From Eublepharis macularius (taxonomy: Eukaryota; Chordata; Lepidosauria; Squamata; Eublepharidae): a stretch of DNA of 64,000 bases. The DNA lies in contig NC_072792.1 of the NCBI RefSeq assembly GCF_028583425.1, forward strand, positions 154,882,676 through 154,946,675. Reading direction: 5' to 3'. The notes under the pieces are model-generated. The model did not search any database and was not told the origin of the DNA. It was given only the letters and a program-made list of their open reading frames with translations. Of the stretch, positions 11,521-22,540 are shown in pieces; position 1 is the first letter of the stretch, and every line of letters begins with the position of its first letter. The position numbers were made by a program, and so were the translations under genes.

Positions 11521-14138
11521 AATAATATGCTTTTTTTTGCTCATGCTATTGGCTGCTTGCTAGCTGCTCCATACTGGCATTCATCATTGCAAATGCTGCT
11601 GTTTTGAGGTGTAAAATGGCAATTTGTGCATGAAATGTCTTGAGGGTCTTTTTTGTGCAACGGGATAAGCAAATTAAATAAATCAAGAATTATTCTCTTT
11701 GAGAACACAGAGATATGCTCGCTTTGGGCTTGAAGGATAGTGTGGGCTGTAACTACTGCATATCGAATGTTGCAAATATCTGTTTCCTTTGGCATGCATC
11801 TATATCATGGATATAGTAGATATCTATGGAACTAGTTGCAAGGACAAGGATAATCCCCATTTTCATATAGTTAATTTAAACATTACTGATGCTTGGATAA
11901 AGCATAGCACATAATGTACAAGGCGTAGAAATCTACATGAATTGTGCAGAGGCAGCAAAGACCATAAAGTACTTTGTGGCTATATAACACTTTGATCTTA
12001 AATATTTTTTTAAAATTCTTATATTACTGAAATCAGTTCAAATAATGGATTCAGGAGATGGGGTGAAGTTAGGGAAAGCTCAACCAATGCACTTTACAGC
12101 GATCAAGGGGGGCAGCGGTGGGGAGAATAGCTGCCTCGAAATAGCTGTGTTTATCTTGTGCCTATGAAGGGGATGATGTTACTTGCAATAAATATTAAAG
12201 AGTTAAATGCTTTGTGGGGAAATGGAATAATCTTCATTTTTTTCCAACTCTGTTCTGTGTTGAAGCTTGATTGTATTGACACCTGCACTGGGAAGAGGAC
12301 GGGGCGGGCTTCCTTTTGTCGCTTATAATAGCTCATCATTATTGTTCAAACAAGTTTTTAAAAGAAAGCAAAAACCCACCAAACCCTAACCTTCCCCTGG
12401 TGCCAGCGAGAGATACAATGGCAAGATGGTTTGTTTTCCCCCGACTTCTTCTCTTACTCTTTCCCTTAACCTCCCATTGTACCCATCGCTGTGCGGCACG
12501 ACTGGTTCAGGGGGCAGTTTCTTGTACTGTACCGCCCTTCTCTTGATTGTCTAAATCTTTTTTATTCAACTGATCTGAAGATTTACATTTTTAATGGCTC
12601 ATTTATGTAATCCCATAAATAAAGTGGCAGAAAAAGCATCCCACACACAAATGAGCGAATCGGGGGGCCTGCCAGGAAAAAAAAAGGCAGCCCAGCGTAG
12701 GTCACTGGGGGTCTCAGCTGCAGAGGCCTTGATTGGTATCAACCCTCATAGCTACTGTGGCAATGGACTTAAGACCACCCAGTCAGCCCCCAAACGGTGC
12801 ATTACCAAGGATGAGGATGGCTCTATAGTTCAGTATCTTCTATTTAGAGTTCCACTGCGAAGACCATTTCACTCCGAGACTCATTTAACTTATTGCTTTG
12901 ACAGCTGCACTTCCCCGGCAAAAAAGTCACTGTGATTAGTTTGCCTTTCTGCTAGCAGCTGATGTTGTCAGGTTTTCACCGACAGCCCCCCTTCCTTAAC
13001 TAGTGTATTCTTAGAACCAACATATCCTCTTCTAAAAAGTCTGTGAATTCAACCACCTGCCTGAAGATTCTATTTGACAACTAAACAGACACATACAAAT
13101 GGAACGATATTCTATTTACTTCGAGACACAATTTTCTCAACTCTCTGTTTCCTTTGCCCACTCACTTCCTGCCCGCTCCCTGAATAGAAGCCCCCAGAGA
13201 AGATGAAATATATTTATTGAAGAAAACATACGAATAGCAACTTGATGACGATACTTTACCTTTAATGGCCTCTTCTGTTTTCAATGCAGCCATGTCTCTT
13301 CACACAATAGAGCTTTAGTTCTGTATATTTACCTTTGTGAACTGTAATGCTACTTACCCCATTCCTCAAAACACATAAAAGTTACATAATACATAATAAT
13401 TTAATTTTACAACTGAAACCAATTTCTGTTACTGGATTGGAATCTCACTGAACTGATTCCAGAGTAAATGGACTGCGGTTTATGAATAATATATATTCCA
13501 GATTTAATGAACAAATAATCTCATCAACAAACCTCAAAGGTACAAGACACCGATTCACATATCACGTGAATCACTTTTAGGGACTGAGTAAATGCTGCAG
13601 GCTAAAGTAGCTTCTGGTTTCTGCACTGCAGCAGAGCCTTGCTCACTTTGAACATGATACACAAAAACACACTTCTGACTGAAACGATTTTCCCATAGCT
13701 AAAAATGTTCCTCAGTGGACATAAATGGCTAGAAGATAATTGCTTAAATGGTTGTTGAGGGCATGTGATGGCTGGTAACTATCAGCTGCTTCATGCTGCA
13801 CACACATACCAGCTTGGAAAGAACATGGTTGGAATTAAGCCATTTAGAGAGACAAAACTATGAGGTTTTAAAGCTGAGTGCACGAAGGAGACTGAAGTGA
13901 TTATAAAGAAATGCTGTTTACTTTTTGGGAAACTGCTTCAGTTTTTCAGATTAGCACTGTCAACTTGTATATGCATATATACTCAATTTGCATATTGTCA
14001 ATAAAACAAATAACACCAAACACCATTATCCTCTTGTATTCATTTTGCATTAATGAAGTTATCCTGCAAAGGGCTGCCCAAGAAACTAACCCTTGCAGTA
14101 ACCACCAACACCATCCCAACAGGCATCATGGACCCTGA
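11521..14138. other. Non-coding DNA, no recognised repeat
   Basis: AT-rich DNA with a few moderately GC-rich patches. A 113-residue frame on the plus strand (12594-12935) has no recognisable domain and no splice context and is treated as chance. No tRNA, rRNA or known LINE or SINE was seen. Confidence 0.4.
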
Positions 14139-14349
14139 GGGTTGCCAACACATGGGGCCTGGAGTTCTCCCAGAATTACAACTGATCACCAGACCACTGA
14201 GATCAGTGACCCTGGAGAAAATGGCAGTGCTGGCAGGTAGATTCTATGGCATCACATCTCTGCTGAGCTCCCTTCCCTCCCCAAGCTCTGCCCTCCCCAG
14301 GCTCTGCCTCCAAATCTCCAAAAATTACCCAACTTAGAGTTGGCAACCA
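14139..14349 (+). mobile_element. hAT-like MITE, AGGGTTGCCA family
   Basis: Begins AGGGTTGCCA and ends TTGGCAACCA. The body has ACTGATCACCAGACCACTGA and CCTGGAGAAAATGGCAGTG, as in the other copies at 15067, 27215 and 28357. No clear target duplication is left. Confidence 0.7.
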
Positions 14350-15066
14350 TATTGCTAGCATTTCCTGGCGTTCATTTCCTTCTTCCCCCCAAAGTCTCTT
14401 ACACAAAGCAAAGAACTAATCCTGGCTTTCCTCTATGTCACTCTATAAGGAGGTGTTATAGATGAGGCTAGGAAGCATTCACCTTTGTAACTTCAAGGAA
14501 CACCTATTCTGAAAGAGCTGTCTCCATCACTGGAGGATACTTGGCTTGGAATTTCCCAATATTTTTGTGATTGGCTTTGTGGAGAAGCTTTTATTTGTAG
14601 ATGTGGACTGTATCAGAACTTTCATCCCCAGTTTTAAAAATGTCTTTTAGGATAGAACAGGTAGGAGGGGGACAGGAAAGCCAGGTGCTTTCCAAGACAC
14701 ACCCAGCCCTGGGCTTTAGTCATGAAGATATGGCCAAAAGACTTCCTGCTAAAAGCTTACCCTTCCAGGTGTGTGCGGGTGGGGTGGGGGGACAACGACG
14801 ACAAGGACTTGGAGAACTAAAACACCAGAAAAAATTCTTGCTGGAACGTCCAGGGAAAGCATCTCTGACTTGGCCCTTTGACCTTTCCAGGGGGTGGTTA
14901 AAGGGAAAGAATAAAATATCCTGACACAGAGAGGAGATTGGCTCCTCTCTTTGGCTGATTTGAGCTGGAAGCTGAAGCAACTGAGAGCTGGTCCCTGCAG
15001 ATGGTGGCCATTGACCATGTGAAGGCTAGAAGCCTGAACCATGAAAGGTATGAGGACGTCGCAGAC

Positions 15067-15287
15067 TAGGGTTGCCAGCCTCCAGATAGTAGCTGGAGAT
15101 CTCCCGGAATTACAACTGGTCTCCAGGCCACAGAGATCAGTTTACCTGGAGAAAACGGCTACTTTGGGGGGTGTACTCTATGAAATTATGCCATGCCAAG
15201 GCCCTTCTCCCCCCCCCAAACCCCACTTTCTCCAGGTTTCACCCCTCAGATCTCCAGGAATTTCCCAACGTGGAGCTGGCAACCCTA
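15067..15287 (+). mobile_element. hAT-like MITE, AGGGTTGCCA family, well preserved
   Basis: TAGGGTTGCCAGC at the left end is the inverted copy of GCTGGCAACCCTA at the right end. The 8-bp flanks TCGCAGAC and TAGCAAAC agree at six of eight positions, as expected of an aged hAT target duplication. It abuts the foldback repeat on its right. Confidence 0.75.
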
Positions 15288-15294
15288 TAGCAAA

Positions 15295-15659
15295 CCCAAC
15301 TCAAGTTCCCTGCAGCTGCACAGCAGCTTTGGGGAATAGCTGTTCAAAAATAAAGGAGAGCCCAAACAGCCTCAGAATTTCTCCCTCAAGCTGTTTCCCC
15401 ATGTCAAAATAGCAGGAGAAGGAGGTTTTTTCCCTGTTTTTTTCTGGTCCAAGCAGAATATTCTGTGTACGTGGAGCAGTAAAAACAGGGAGGAAAAACT
15501 CCCGTCATGCTATTTTGACATGGGGAAATGGCTTGAGGGAGGAGGGAGAAACCCCTCCTCCCCCTACAATGGCATTCTGAAGCTGTTTGGGCTCTCCTTT
15601 ATTTTTAAACATCCATTTACTTTTTAACTGCTGTATGGCTGCAGAAACTTGAGTTGGGA
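15295..15659. repeat. Foldback (long inverted repeat) element
   Basis: The left arm (15295-15442) and right arm (15480-15659) are reverse complements over about 140 bp. Matching words in order are CCCAACTCAAGTT, AAAAATAAAGGAGAGCCCAA, CCCCATGTCAAAATAGCA and the A/T-rich inner end. The loop is about 37 bp. The right arm has about 30 extra bases. No coding content. Confidence 0.85.
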
Positions 15660-16384
15660 TTGGGGAACCCAGTCTCAACTCTTTAAAAACCTGCATGTCT
15701 AGAGAGACCCTTAGGTGTGTACAAAGGGATGGATAAAGGAATTGTGGTTTTTACTCATTTATCTTTCTTGCTTTGGTGCTGTGCTTAAAGGGTGAGTATG
15801 AACTTTTTCCCCCTTTTCCTTAATAAATGCTTTTTTAAAATTCTCAAATACTGGTAGCTGTTCTCTGTACCACATATTCCCACTGCTCAACCATGCCATC
15901 TAAAATAGGTGCCATGGGAAGGGAGTGGTCTGTTGGCCACTGGCTGATCCCCCAGGGGTGCACAAGCACGGTACTTGCAGTGACCAGGTACTGGGTAGCA
16001 GGAGACTGGGCACAATGCAGGGCTCAATGGCAAGCCCATACAAGGGAGTTGGGAGCCTTGGCTTTCCCTAAAGGCAATTCTCACTAAGGCCAGGTGATGG
16101 TCTAGACTGCTTTCCCTAGTCTCTCTGGGCTTTAACATAGAAACAGGAGGGCATTCCTGGAGCATCACTGTTTGGTGGTCATTTTTCCTGCCCTCAATTC
16201 ATCAGGGGCAGGACATTGGAACTGGGGGTGGATGGGTAATTCCCTGCCTCAGGTGGAGAAATAGAGGAGGCCTGCATGAAGCTCATTGGCTAATCTTGAG
16301 CAAGTCACTCCTCTCGCTGCTTTTTAATCATCCAGAAAATGTTGAGAGGTCTGATCATGAACCTCCCACATAATGTATGGCCTT
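15660..16384. other. Non-coding DNA, unassigned
   Basis: No gene was recognised. The stretch has an AATAAA on the plus strand near 15822. Its overall look could fit the end of an old retroelement, but no paired terminal repeat was found. Confidence 0.3.
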
Positions 16385-16741
16385 CGTATATATGCTTATT
16401 TGACAGAGGATGTAAAAGACTACCAAGAAAAAGTGTATTTCTTGGAAGCCAGGGTGCTTGAACCAAAGAGTATGCAAAAGAAGGATTCACCCCTTCATCA
16501 AGAGATACTTTAGAAAAAGCCCATTGCCATGTCAACAATTTCAGAACCATGAGTATAGAAGAGTATAGCAGAGAGGGAGTAGGAAATAATCCCATACAAG
16601 CAACCCAGTGGGACTGTTACCTCATCATGCAGATTTGAGTTAATATAGAGAAAGATCCAGACATCATACAACTGGGATTCTGATAGGCCCATTGTCTCAG
16701 GGTAAATTGTCAGCCTAGCACAGATGCTAAGTATATCACAG
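16385..16741 (-). repeat. 355-bp direct repeat, left copy (Penelope-like terminal repeat?)
   Basis: Nearly identical to 18158-18519 in the same orientation (about ten substitutions and one 8-bp indel by eye). Read on the minus strand it has a CTTGATGAAGGGGTGAG segment followed by GAACCAAAG-type sequence in antisense, like terminal regions of Penelope-like elements. It ends where the LINE begins. The family assignment is tentative. Confidence 0.6.
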
Positions 16742-18157
16742 TGCACAGGTTATCAGGTCCCGAGTTTGTTGCCCCCTCGTTTGGTCGTCAGAAAATTCTG
16801 ATTCTTTTATATGCTGATGACATGGTCCTGCTCTCCCTTACCCAAACTGGACTAAAAAGGTTACTGCACCAACTAGGTGAATACTGCAAAGAGGAGGCCC
16901 TCAAAATAAATTATGACAAGACCAAGGTCATGGTGTTTAGAAGGCGGCCCAGAAGGACCACCTGGAGTATTCATGGAATCCCCATTGAACAGTGTAGCTC
17001 CGATAAGTATTTGGGAGTGACCTTTAGCGAGACCCTAAGTTGGAATATACATCTGGATATTGTTAAATCCTCCACTTTAAAAATAATAGGGGCAATTCTG
17101 AGATTTTATTATACCAAGGGTGGATCTCTTGTAGACCCTGCAATAAAACTGTATTTATGTAAGGCAATCCCCCACCTCCTTTATGGTATAGAGGTCTGGG
17201 GTTGGAAAGAACATATCATAACCCGTCTGGAATCGATTCAAAATCTTTTCATTAGACGATTGCTTGCACTACCCAGGAGGACCCCTGCAGCCCAAATGAG
17301 GGCAGAACTTGGTCTGCCTTCAGTTAGAGCTAGGGTTCATTTGGCCATACTTAAATTCTGGAGCAAGGGCAATACTGTTATTACCAACACTTTCAGCAAG
17401 CAATGCTTTCAGCTGATGACACACAGTGACTCACCCTGGGCAGCTTGCTACAATAACATTCATGTTCATTATACCATTCCAGATGATTTGTTGGGGGTCT
17501 TAAATAATGGCTCCAACTTACGAAATTAGATCTACAGATGTGATGCTCTTTTGGACAGTCTGACAATTTCCCAGTCCAGATCTTCCCCTTGGTTTAAACT
17601 GATCAAAAGAGATCATGTTAGATCTCCTTATTTAGTGAATATCACATCCCAAAATCTCAGAAAATCATTTACCTCCCTGCGCTTTCAAACAATGCTGACA
17701 GCTTTACTTACAGTAAGATATCATCAGACCCCAATGGCTCTCCGTCTCTGCATATGTGGTGCCTCAGTTCCTGAGGATCTTCTACATTACACCTTATTTT
17801 GTCCCATGTATGCAGAGGTTAGAGCTAAATTTCTTGCTAACTTGTTAGTGGGGCGTAACTTCACCTCTGATATTGACAAATTAGTTTTTTTGTTATCTGA
17901 TACTGATTCTTTTGTCACTAGCAGAGTATCCCAGTTTGCCTTAGCTGCAAAAAAGATTAGGGCCAAGATTGTTTCCTCAGAAACCTAACTTTTCTCATAA
18001 CTATCTGGTATTTATTAAGGTCCCATTTTAATTGTATTTTACTTTTATTATTTTAATAACTGTATTTTATGCTCGTAAGATAGATTTCTATTTTTACTGT
18101 TTTTAACTTTGTATTGTGACGGCCTTTGGCCATATACAATTAAACCTTCTTCTTCAT
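16741..18157 (+). mobile_element. LINE with reverse transcriptase C-terminal half (Vingi/Ingi-like), 5'-truncated
   Basis: The plus-strand frame 16741-17988 starts just before the catalytic LLYADDMVLLS box. It continues with INYDKTKVMVF, YLGVTF (thumb region), LLYGIEVWG, LESIQNLFIRRLLALP and a Cys/His end (LCICG...HYTLFCP). One in-frame TAG (17527-17529) splits an otherwise continuous frame, so the copy is young or well kept. The endonuclease and RT fingers are missing. The 3' end reads TGTGACGGCCTTTGGCC followed by AATTAAACCTTCTTCTTC, a tail seen in many reptile LINE copies. Clade by motif memory; R4 or another I-group clade is possible. Confidence 0.7.
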
Positions 18158-18519
18158 ATATATGCTTATTTGACAGAGGATGTAAAAGACTACCAAGAAA
18201 AAGTGTATTTCCTGGAAGCCAGGGTGCTTGAACCAAAGCGTATGCAAAAGAAGGACTCACCCCTTCATCAGGAGATACTTTAGAAAAAGCCCATTGCCAT
18301 GTCAACAACTTCAGAACCATGAGTATAGAAGAGTATAGAAGAAAGGGAGTAGGAAATAATCCCATACAAGCAACCCAGTGGGACTGTTACCTCATCATGC
18401 AGATTTGAGTTAATATAGAGAAAGATCCAGATACCATACATTCAGGTAACTGGGATTCTGATAGGCCCATTGTCTCAGGGTAAATTGTCAGCCTAGCACA
18501 GATGCTAAGTGTATCACAT
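18158..18519 (-). repeat. 355-bp direct repeat, right copy
   Basis: The counterpart of 16385-16741, beginning directly after the LINE tail. On the minus strand it carries an intact CTGATGAAGGGGTGAG (CTGATGA at 18271-18265). The sequences outside the two copies are unrelated, which is the geometry of one duplicated target flanking an insertion. Confidence 0.6.
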
Positions 18520-18689
18520 CCTTCCAGACAGTCTGTTAGAGAGTGCTGGGGAGGAGTCAATGGCCATAGTATGTTTAAGTACCAGTGCTCCCAGGAAATG
18601 AATTTGAGGGGCCCTGGATACCAAATTTAGATTGCAAGGTAGAAGGTTGAAATCTATTGGGATTTTTTGGAAATGCTATCTATAACCCT

Positions 18690-18895
18690 AACCTGGATAG
18701 CATAGGCAAGCTCTTTTATCAGATCTGGGAAGCTAAACAGGGTCAGCCTTGGTTAGTAATTGGATGGGAGATTTCTAAAGACCAGGGTTGCTATGCAGAG
18801 GCAAACCACTTCTGTTAATCTTTTGCCTTGAAAACCCCAGCAGGGGTCACCATAAGTCAGCTACAATTTGACAGCAATTTCTACCACCAGCAGCT
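18690..18895 (+). repeat. 5S rRNA-derived SINE
   Basis: GAAGCTAAACAGGGTC and TTGGTTAGTAATTGGATGGG copy the internal promoter part of 5S rRNA. The body then reads GGCAAACCACTTCTGTTAA and TTGCCTTGAAAACCCCAGCA. The tail GGGTCACCATAAGTCAG is shared with the RTE-like LINE copies at 5308 and 33488. The sequence is too diverged to be a 5S gene. Confidence 0.85.
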
Positions 18896-19734
18896 CAATT
18901 GACAGAGCTGAGGACCTATCATTACATGTGAATGGGAGACTGTGGTTTGGGGAGAAAGTGTTTAAACTTCTAGGATAGTCCTTGACAAATGCCCTTAGGC
19001 TCTAGGAGCCAGCCCAAAATTTTAGGCCTCAGAGCCTTTTTTCAGCCTTCAGCGCTTCAGCATATAAATGAGGGCAAGGTTGGTTTTCATCACAACAAAA
19101 ACCTGTCCTCTTATTCTAACTTACCTTCTCTCTGGTTTCTCATAATTTCATTATTGCTTTAAAAACATCCATTTAATTGAATGTTGGAGCCAGTATAGAA
19201 AACTAGTTAAGAAATGAATCTGTCAAGCCACCATTGAACTGTAGTTAAAATATAAACATATAAAACAAGAACATCACGTACATTCATTTTTATGTCATGA
19301 AACAAAATGTAATCTGATGTGAAATGATAAATAAGCTTTGTACCTCCACTTAGGATTGCCAAGGAACACTACGAGATAATTGTTGGTAAAAATACTAGGC
19401 ACCACAAAGATATTTCTGAGTGCCAAGGTAACCTGGTGCCTGGAATTTATCGAGCTCTGTTCTAGGCACGAGGGAGCATTTTGAGGCAGGGGTGCAAAGC
19501 CAGCAGATTCAAGCCAAATCACAGTTCTAATAAACAATTGAAAATATGCCCGTATCATAGAAATTCTAAAGCTTGCCTTGGAGCAAAAGGTCTGCCATCC
19601 TCCCCTCATAAAAAGGTCTGCCATCCTTCCCTCATGGATACTGAAATTATTCTCGCCTGCTTCCTGCATTCCCTTTGAACATAATTTGAACTCCTCTACC
19701 AGAAGACAGTATCAGCTAATTTTTTTCCCTTTAA
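18896..19734. other. Non-coding DNA, unassigned
   Basis: No exon or known repeat was recognised. A 124-residue minus-strand frame (19669-19295) shows no domain and is probably chance. Confidence 0.35.
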
Positions 19735-19965
19735 TTTGCTGTGAATTTTTGATGTTGCTATTGGTTTTACAAATCCCATTCTTGAGTTGTCTGCTTTTAT
19801 TTGCTGTTCAGTTTTCAGAGTTTCTGCAGCTTTTTAGCAGTTTGTTTTCACTGCTGTTTGCCAATATTTCAGCAGCTGCTGAATATGAGCTTTAATTAAT
19901 TATTGTAAACCTCCTCAGGCATTTTATATGGAAAAGTAGAATATAAATATTTTTTAAAAATTGGT
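19735..19965 (+). repeat. L2-type LINE 3' tail
   Basis: A T-rich run with TGCTGTTTG words followed by TTGTAAACCTCCTCAGGCAT and GTAGAATATAAATATTTT matches the usual end of reptile L2 copies. There is no coding left. Confidence 0.5.
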
Positions 19966-20559
19966 TGATGTATCATTCATTGCCCATCTCAACACTTAAG
20001 CTACATAGTGGGAAGTTTATTGGTAAAGTGTAACAGAGATCCTTTCCTCGTAAGATGTGATTTCTTATCTCAGTCAGCATCTTCCTTGGATAAAGGAGAA
20101 ACTTTATCATTGGGATGACTCAGCTGCATGGATGCCAAACACGTCTGAACTCCAGAGCAGAGGAAGATGCTGTGGTTCAAAATTATGGGGGTTATCTATA
20201 CGGTCAGCATAACTCCAAGTATTTTAGTCTCATATTTAACATAGATGCTTACAAAGATGCTTAAAACTATGGGATATTTGTCTGGGTTTGCTGTATCTTA
20301 AATATATAAAGTTTTTGCCACCCACAGAATCTATGTCAAAGCTTGAGCTATATTCAGAGAAATAGTATGACAGGTGTCTATAGTGGTAGGTCCATACTTT
20401 GGGCCCAACCCCACCCCAAAATCCTAATGCATGAAGAAATCAGAGAAGCAAAAGGAAAAAAGTTATAATGATGGGCATCTACTCATATAGAAGAAGTAAA
20501 TGAAATGTTGAGGCACGAGAAAGGGACAAGAGTTCAATTCACTGTTTTATTTTGCTTCA

Positions 20560-20770
20560 TCTATACCTTATTTTTCTCTCCAGTAGGTACCTAAAGCAGC
20601 TTACATCATTCTCCTCTCTTCCACGTTATCTTCCCAAAAATGCTGTGAGTAGTTGGGCTGAGCGGGTGTGACTGGGCAAAGCCACACAGAAAGCTGCCAG
20701 GGCAGAAAGGGAATCTGAGCTCCGATCTCCAAGATTCTGCTCCAGCACTCAACATGCTGGCTCCTGCAGT
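20560..20770 (-). repeat. tRNA-derived SINE (older type), reverse
   Basis: In plus orientation: the tail CTAAAGCAGCTTACATCATT, then a GGTGTGACTGGGCAAAGCCA segment, and the degenerate tRNA-like head at the right. It is the reverse of a SINE similar to those at 25535 and 58895. Confidence 0.6.
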
Positions 20771-20815
20771 GCCTTTGAGCAATTTATTGTTTAACCAGCA
20801 AATGAGAGATACTTA

Positions 20816-20905
20816 GTGCAACCGTAATAACATTTTCCTGGGAGTAAGCCCCATTGAATGAACCTGGACAGGATTCTGAGCAGACCTGCTTAGGATAGCA
20901 CTGAT
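20816..20905. repeat. Palindromic MITE, 'CCTGGGAGTAAG' arm type
   Basis: TTTTCCTGGGAGTAAGCCCC and ATTGAATGAACC are followed by CCTGCTTAGGATAGCACTG. This is the arm type that in lizards reads CTGGGAGTAAG...GGACTTACTTCTGAG. Confidence 0.65.
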
Positions 20906-22244
20906 TTATCTTAATATGGAGGAGAAAAGCTCTGTCACAAAGCAGCCATGATCACAGTGTTTTCATATTCAATCCAGAGAATGTAAAATTCACCACATAG
21001 TAATTAATATTTGTACTCCTATACCACATAAACAGTAATTCATAATACAACATTGTGTATTTGTAGTAATTAAAAGGAATCAGTGCTAGACATCTCTCAT
21101 GTTTATGTTTTTAAACCATGACTTCACTGGAGGTCCATTTGGCGCTCTGTTACATTTATGAGTTGTATAACAGCTATCTGCTGTGCATGCATTGGACATT
21201 TGATAAACTGAAAGCATGTTTACTTTTTGTTGCTTACACACTGTATAGCACGTCCCAAAGACTTAAATTTTGTCTAATTTAGGGAGAAAAAACTAGACAC
21301 ATTTTCATTAGCACAGTTCCAGTTTAATGTTAACTCACTGAAAACAACTACACACTCACCAAATAATCATGTCTACAGCCTGTAAATGTCAATGGCTGGT
21401 TCTACAGAGCAAAGTAATGACAAATGTCAATTATCAGAAGAGAAGAAAACATTGAGAACTCTATAATACAACTATATCATAACAGCAATCTGAACTCAAG
21501 TAGCAACTTCCGGTATTATTTCACAATTACACCCTTAAGCTTAATTTTCAGAATCATCTGATTCTTCACTATATAGCTTCTTAACAGAGAAAAAGCAATA
21601 CACAGTTGTACTTACTAGATGGTCCACTTATTGTCAATTAACCAGTCAGATGCACAATAGTGAAAGCCAAATTCACACATTGGATCTAATCAGTGACTGG
21701 GATCCAAAGCTTTACTTCAATGAATGTACAGAACTCTGGGTCAAATAGGAGTTGCCTTCATTCATTTCAATGTTGGGGAATATTCTGTGCTCACAAAAGA
21801 ATAGGTTAGATCCCACAGCGAATTTCTGCTGATGTAAGAAAGGGGCTGATTTTTGTTGATTCCTGTTCTAGACCTCTGATTCCCTCCTCTCTCCCCTTAG
21901 GGTGTCCACTTGATCATTCTGGGATGTAGTGGGAGGTAATAATGCTGCCTTCCGCTGACAGAAATCCTTCCATCAGTGGAAATATTATCAGGATATAAGC
22001 TAATGCACTTGAACAGGACAAATGCCTTGAGTTATAAACAAATGCAGTATAAATTAAATCTATAGTGAGATAAATTAATTTGTAAACCTCTAGCACTAAT
22101 GCCATCCATTTTTAGGTAATAAACTCTCTCCCACTCAGTTATATGAAGATGAAGCTTTCCTTAACTGTGGAACAGAAACCTTTAAAAAAAAAAGGATGGT
22201 TCAAGAAGCTTTTTAAAAGACACTGCAAAGCAAAACAACTTAGC
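20906..22244. other. Non-coding DNA left of POLR1D
   Basis: AT-rich, with no recognised repeat or exon. The isoform-specific exons of RPAC2 were looked for here on the minus strand and not seen. Confidence 0.4.
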
Positions 22245-22540
22245 ATGAATGCAATGCAAATTTATTTGTTAATCAAAAGACAATGTTTCTAACAGTGCTA
22301 AGCAGAGTCAGACCCTCCTAAGCCCCTTAATTTCAAAGGATTTAGAAAGGTGCCACTTTGTTTAGGACAGCATTGTCAAACATGTGCTAAGCACAAACAC
22401 ATTACAGCCACAAGAAGAAGGTTTAGTCCAGGAGGCAGAAAAACCAAAAAGAAATACACAAGGTCTTTTTTTTTACATGATAGCTTCAGATGAACATCCC
22501 CACCATGACATTCCTGCCTTAGAATGGAACACATTCATCT
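22245..22540 (-). other. POLR1D: Probable POLR1D 3' UTR with polyadenylation signal
   Basis: Leftward from the stop codon there is no splice donor of note. A canonical AATAAA on the minus strand lies at 22266-22261, about 275 nt past the stop. The cleavage site would be some 15-25 nt further left. A palindromic MITE copy (22293-22377) sits inside this segment, just upstream of the signal. Confidence 0.55.
22293..22377. repeat. Palindromic MITE in the POLR1D 3' UTR
   Basis: AGTGCTAAGCAGAGTCAGAC with CCTCCTAAGCCCCTTAATTT opposes GGATTTAGAAAGGTGCCACT and TTGTTTAGGACAGCATTG. It lies between the stop codon and the AATAAA of POLR1D. Confidence 0.7.

Noticed and set aside
12594-12935. 113-residue plus-strand frame
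   Set aside because: No recognisable domain or splice signals, and the frame has no supporting neighbour exon.
14600-16160. Possible old LTR-type element (AATAAA with a retroelement-like end near 15820)
   Set aside because: No paired terminal repeat, primer site or coding part was seen. The region is better described by the MITE, the foldback repeat and unassigned DNA.
18690-18895. Possible 5S rRNA gene
   Set aside because: Only the internal promoter part is kept, with many changes, and it is joined to a SINE body and LINE-like tail. The same applies to 61310-61530.
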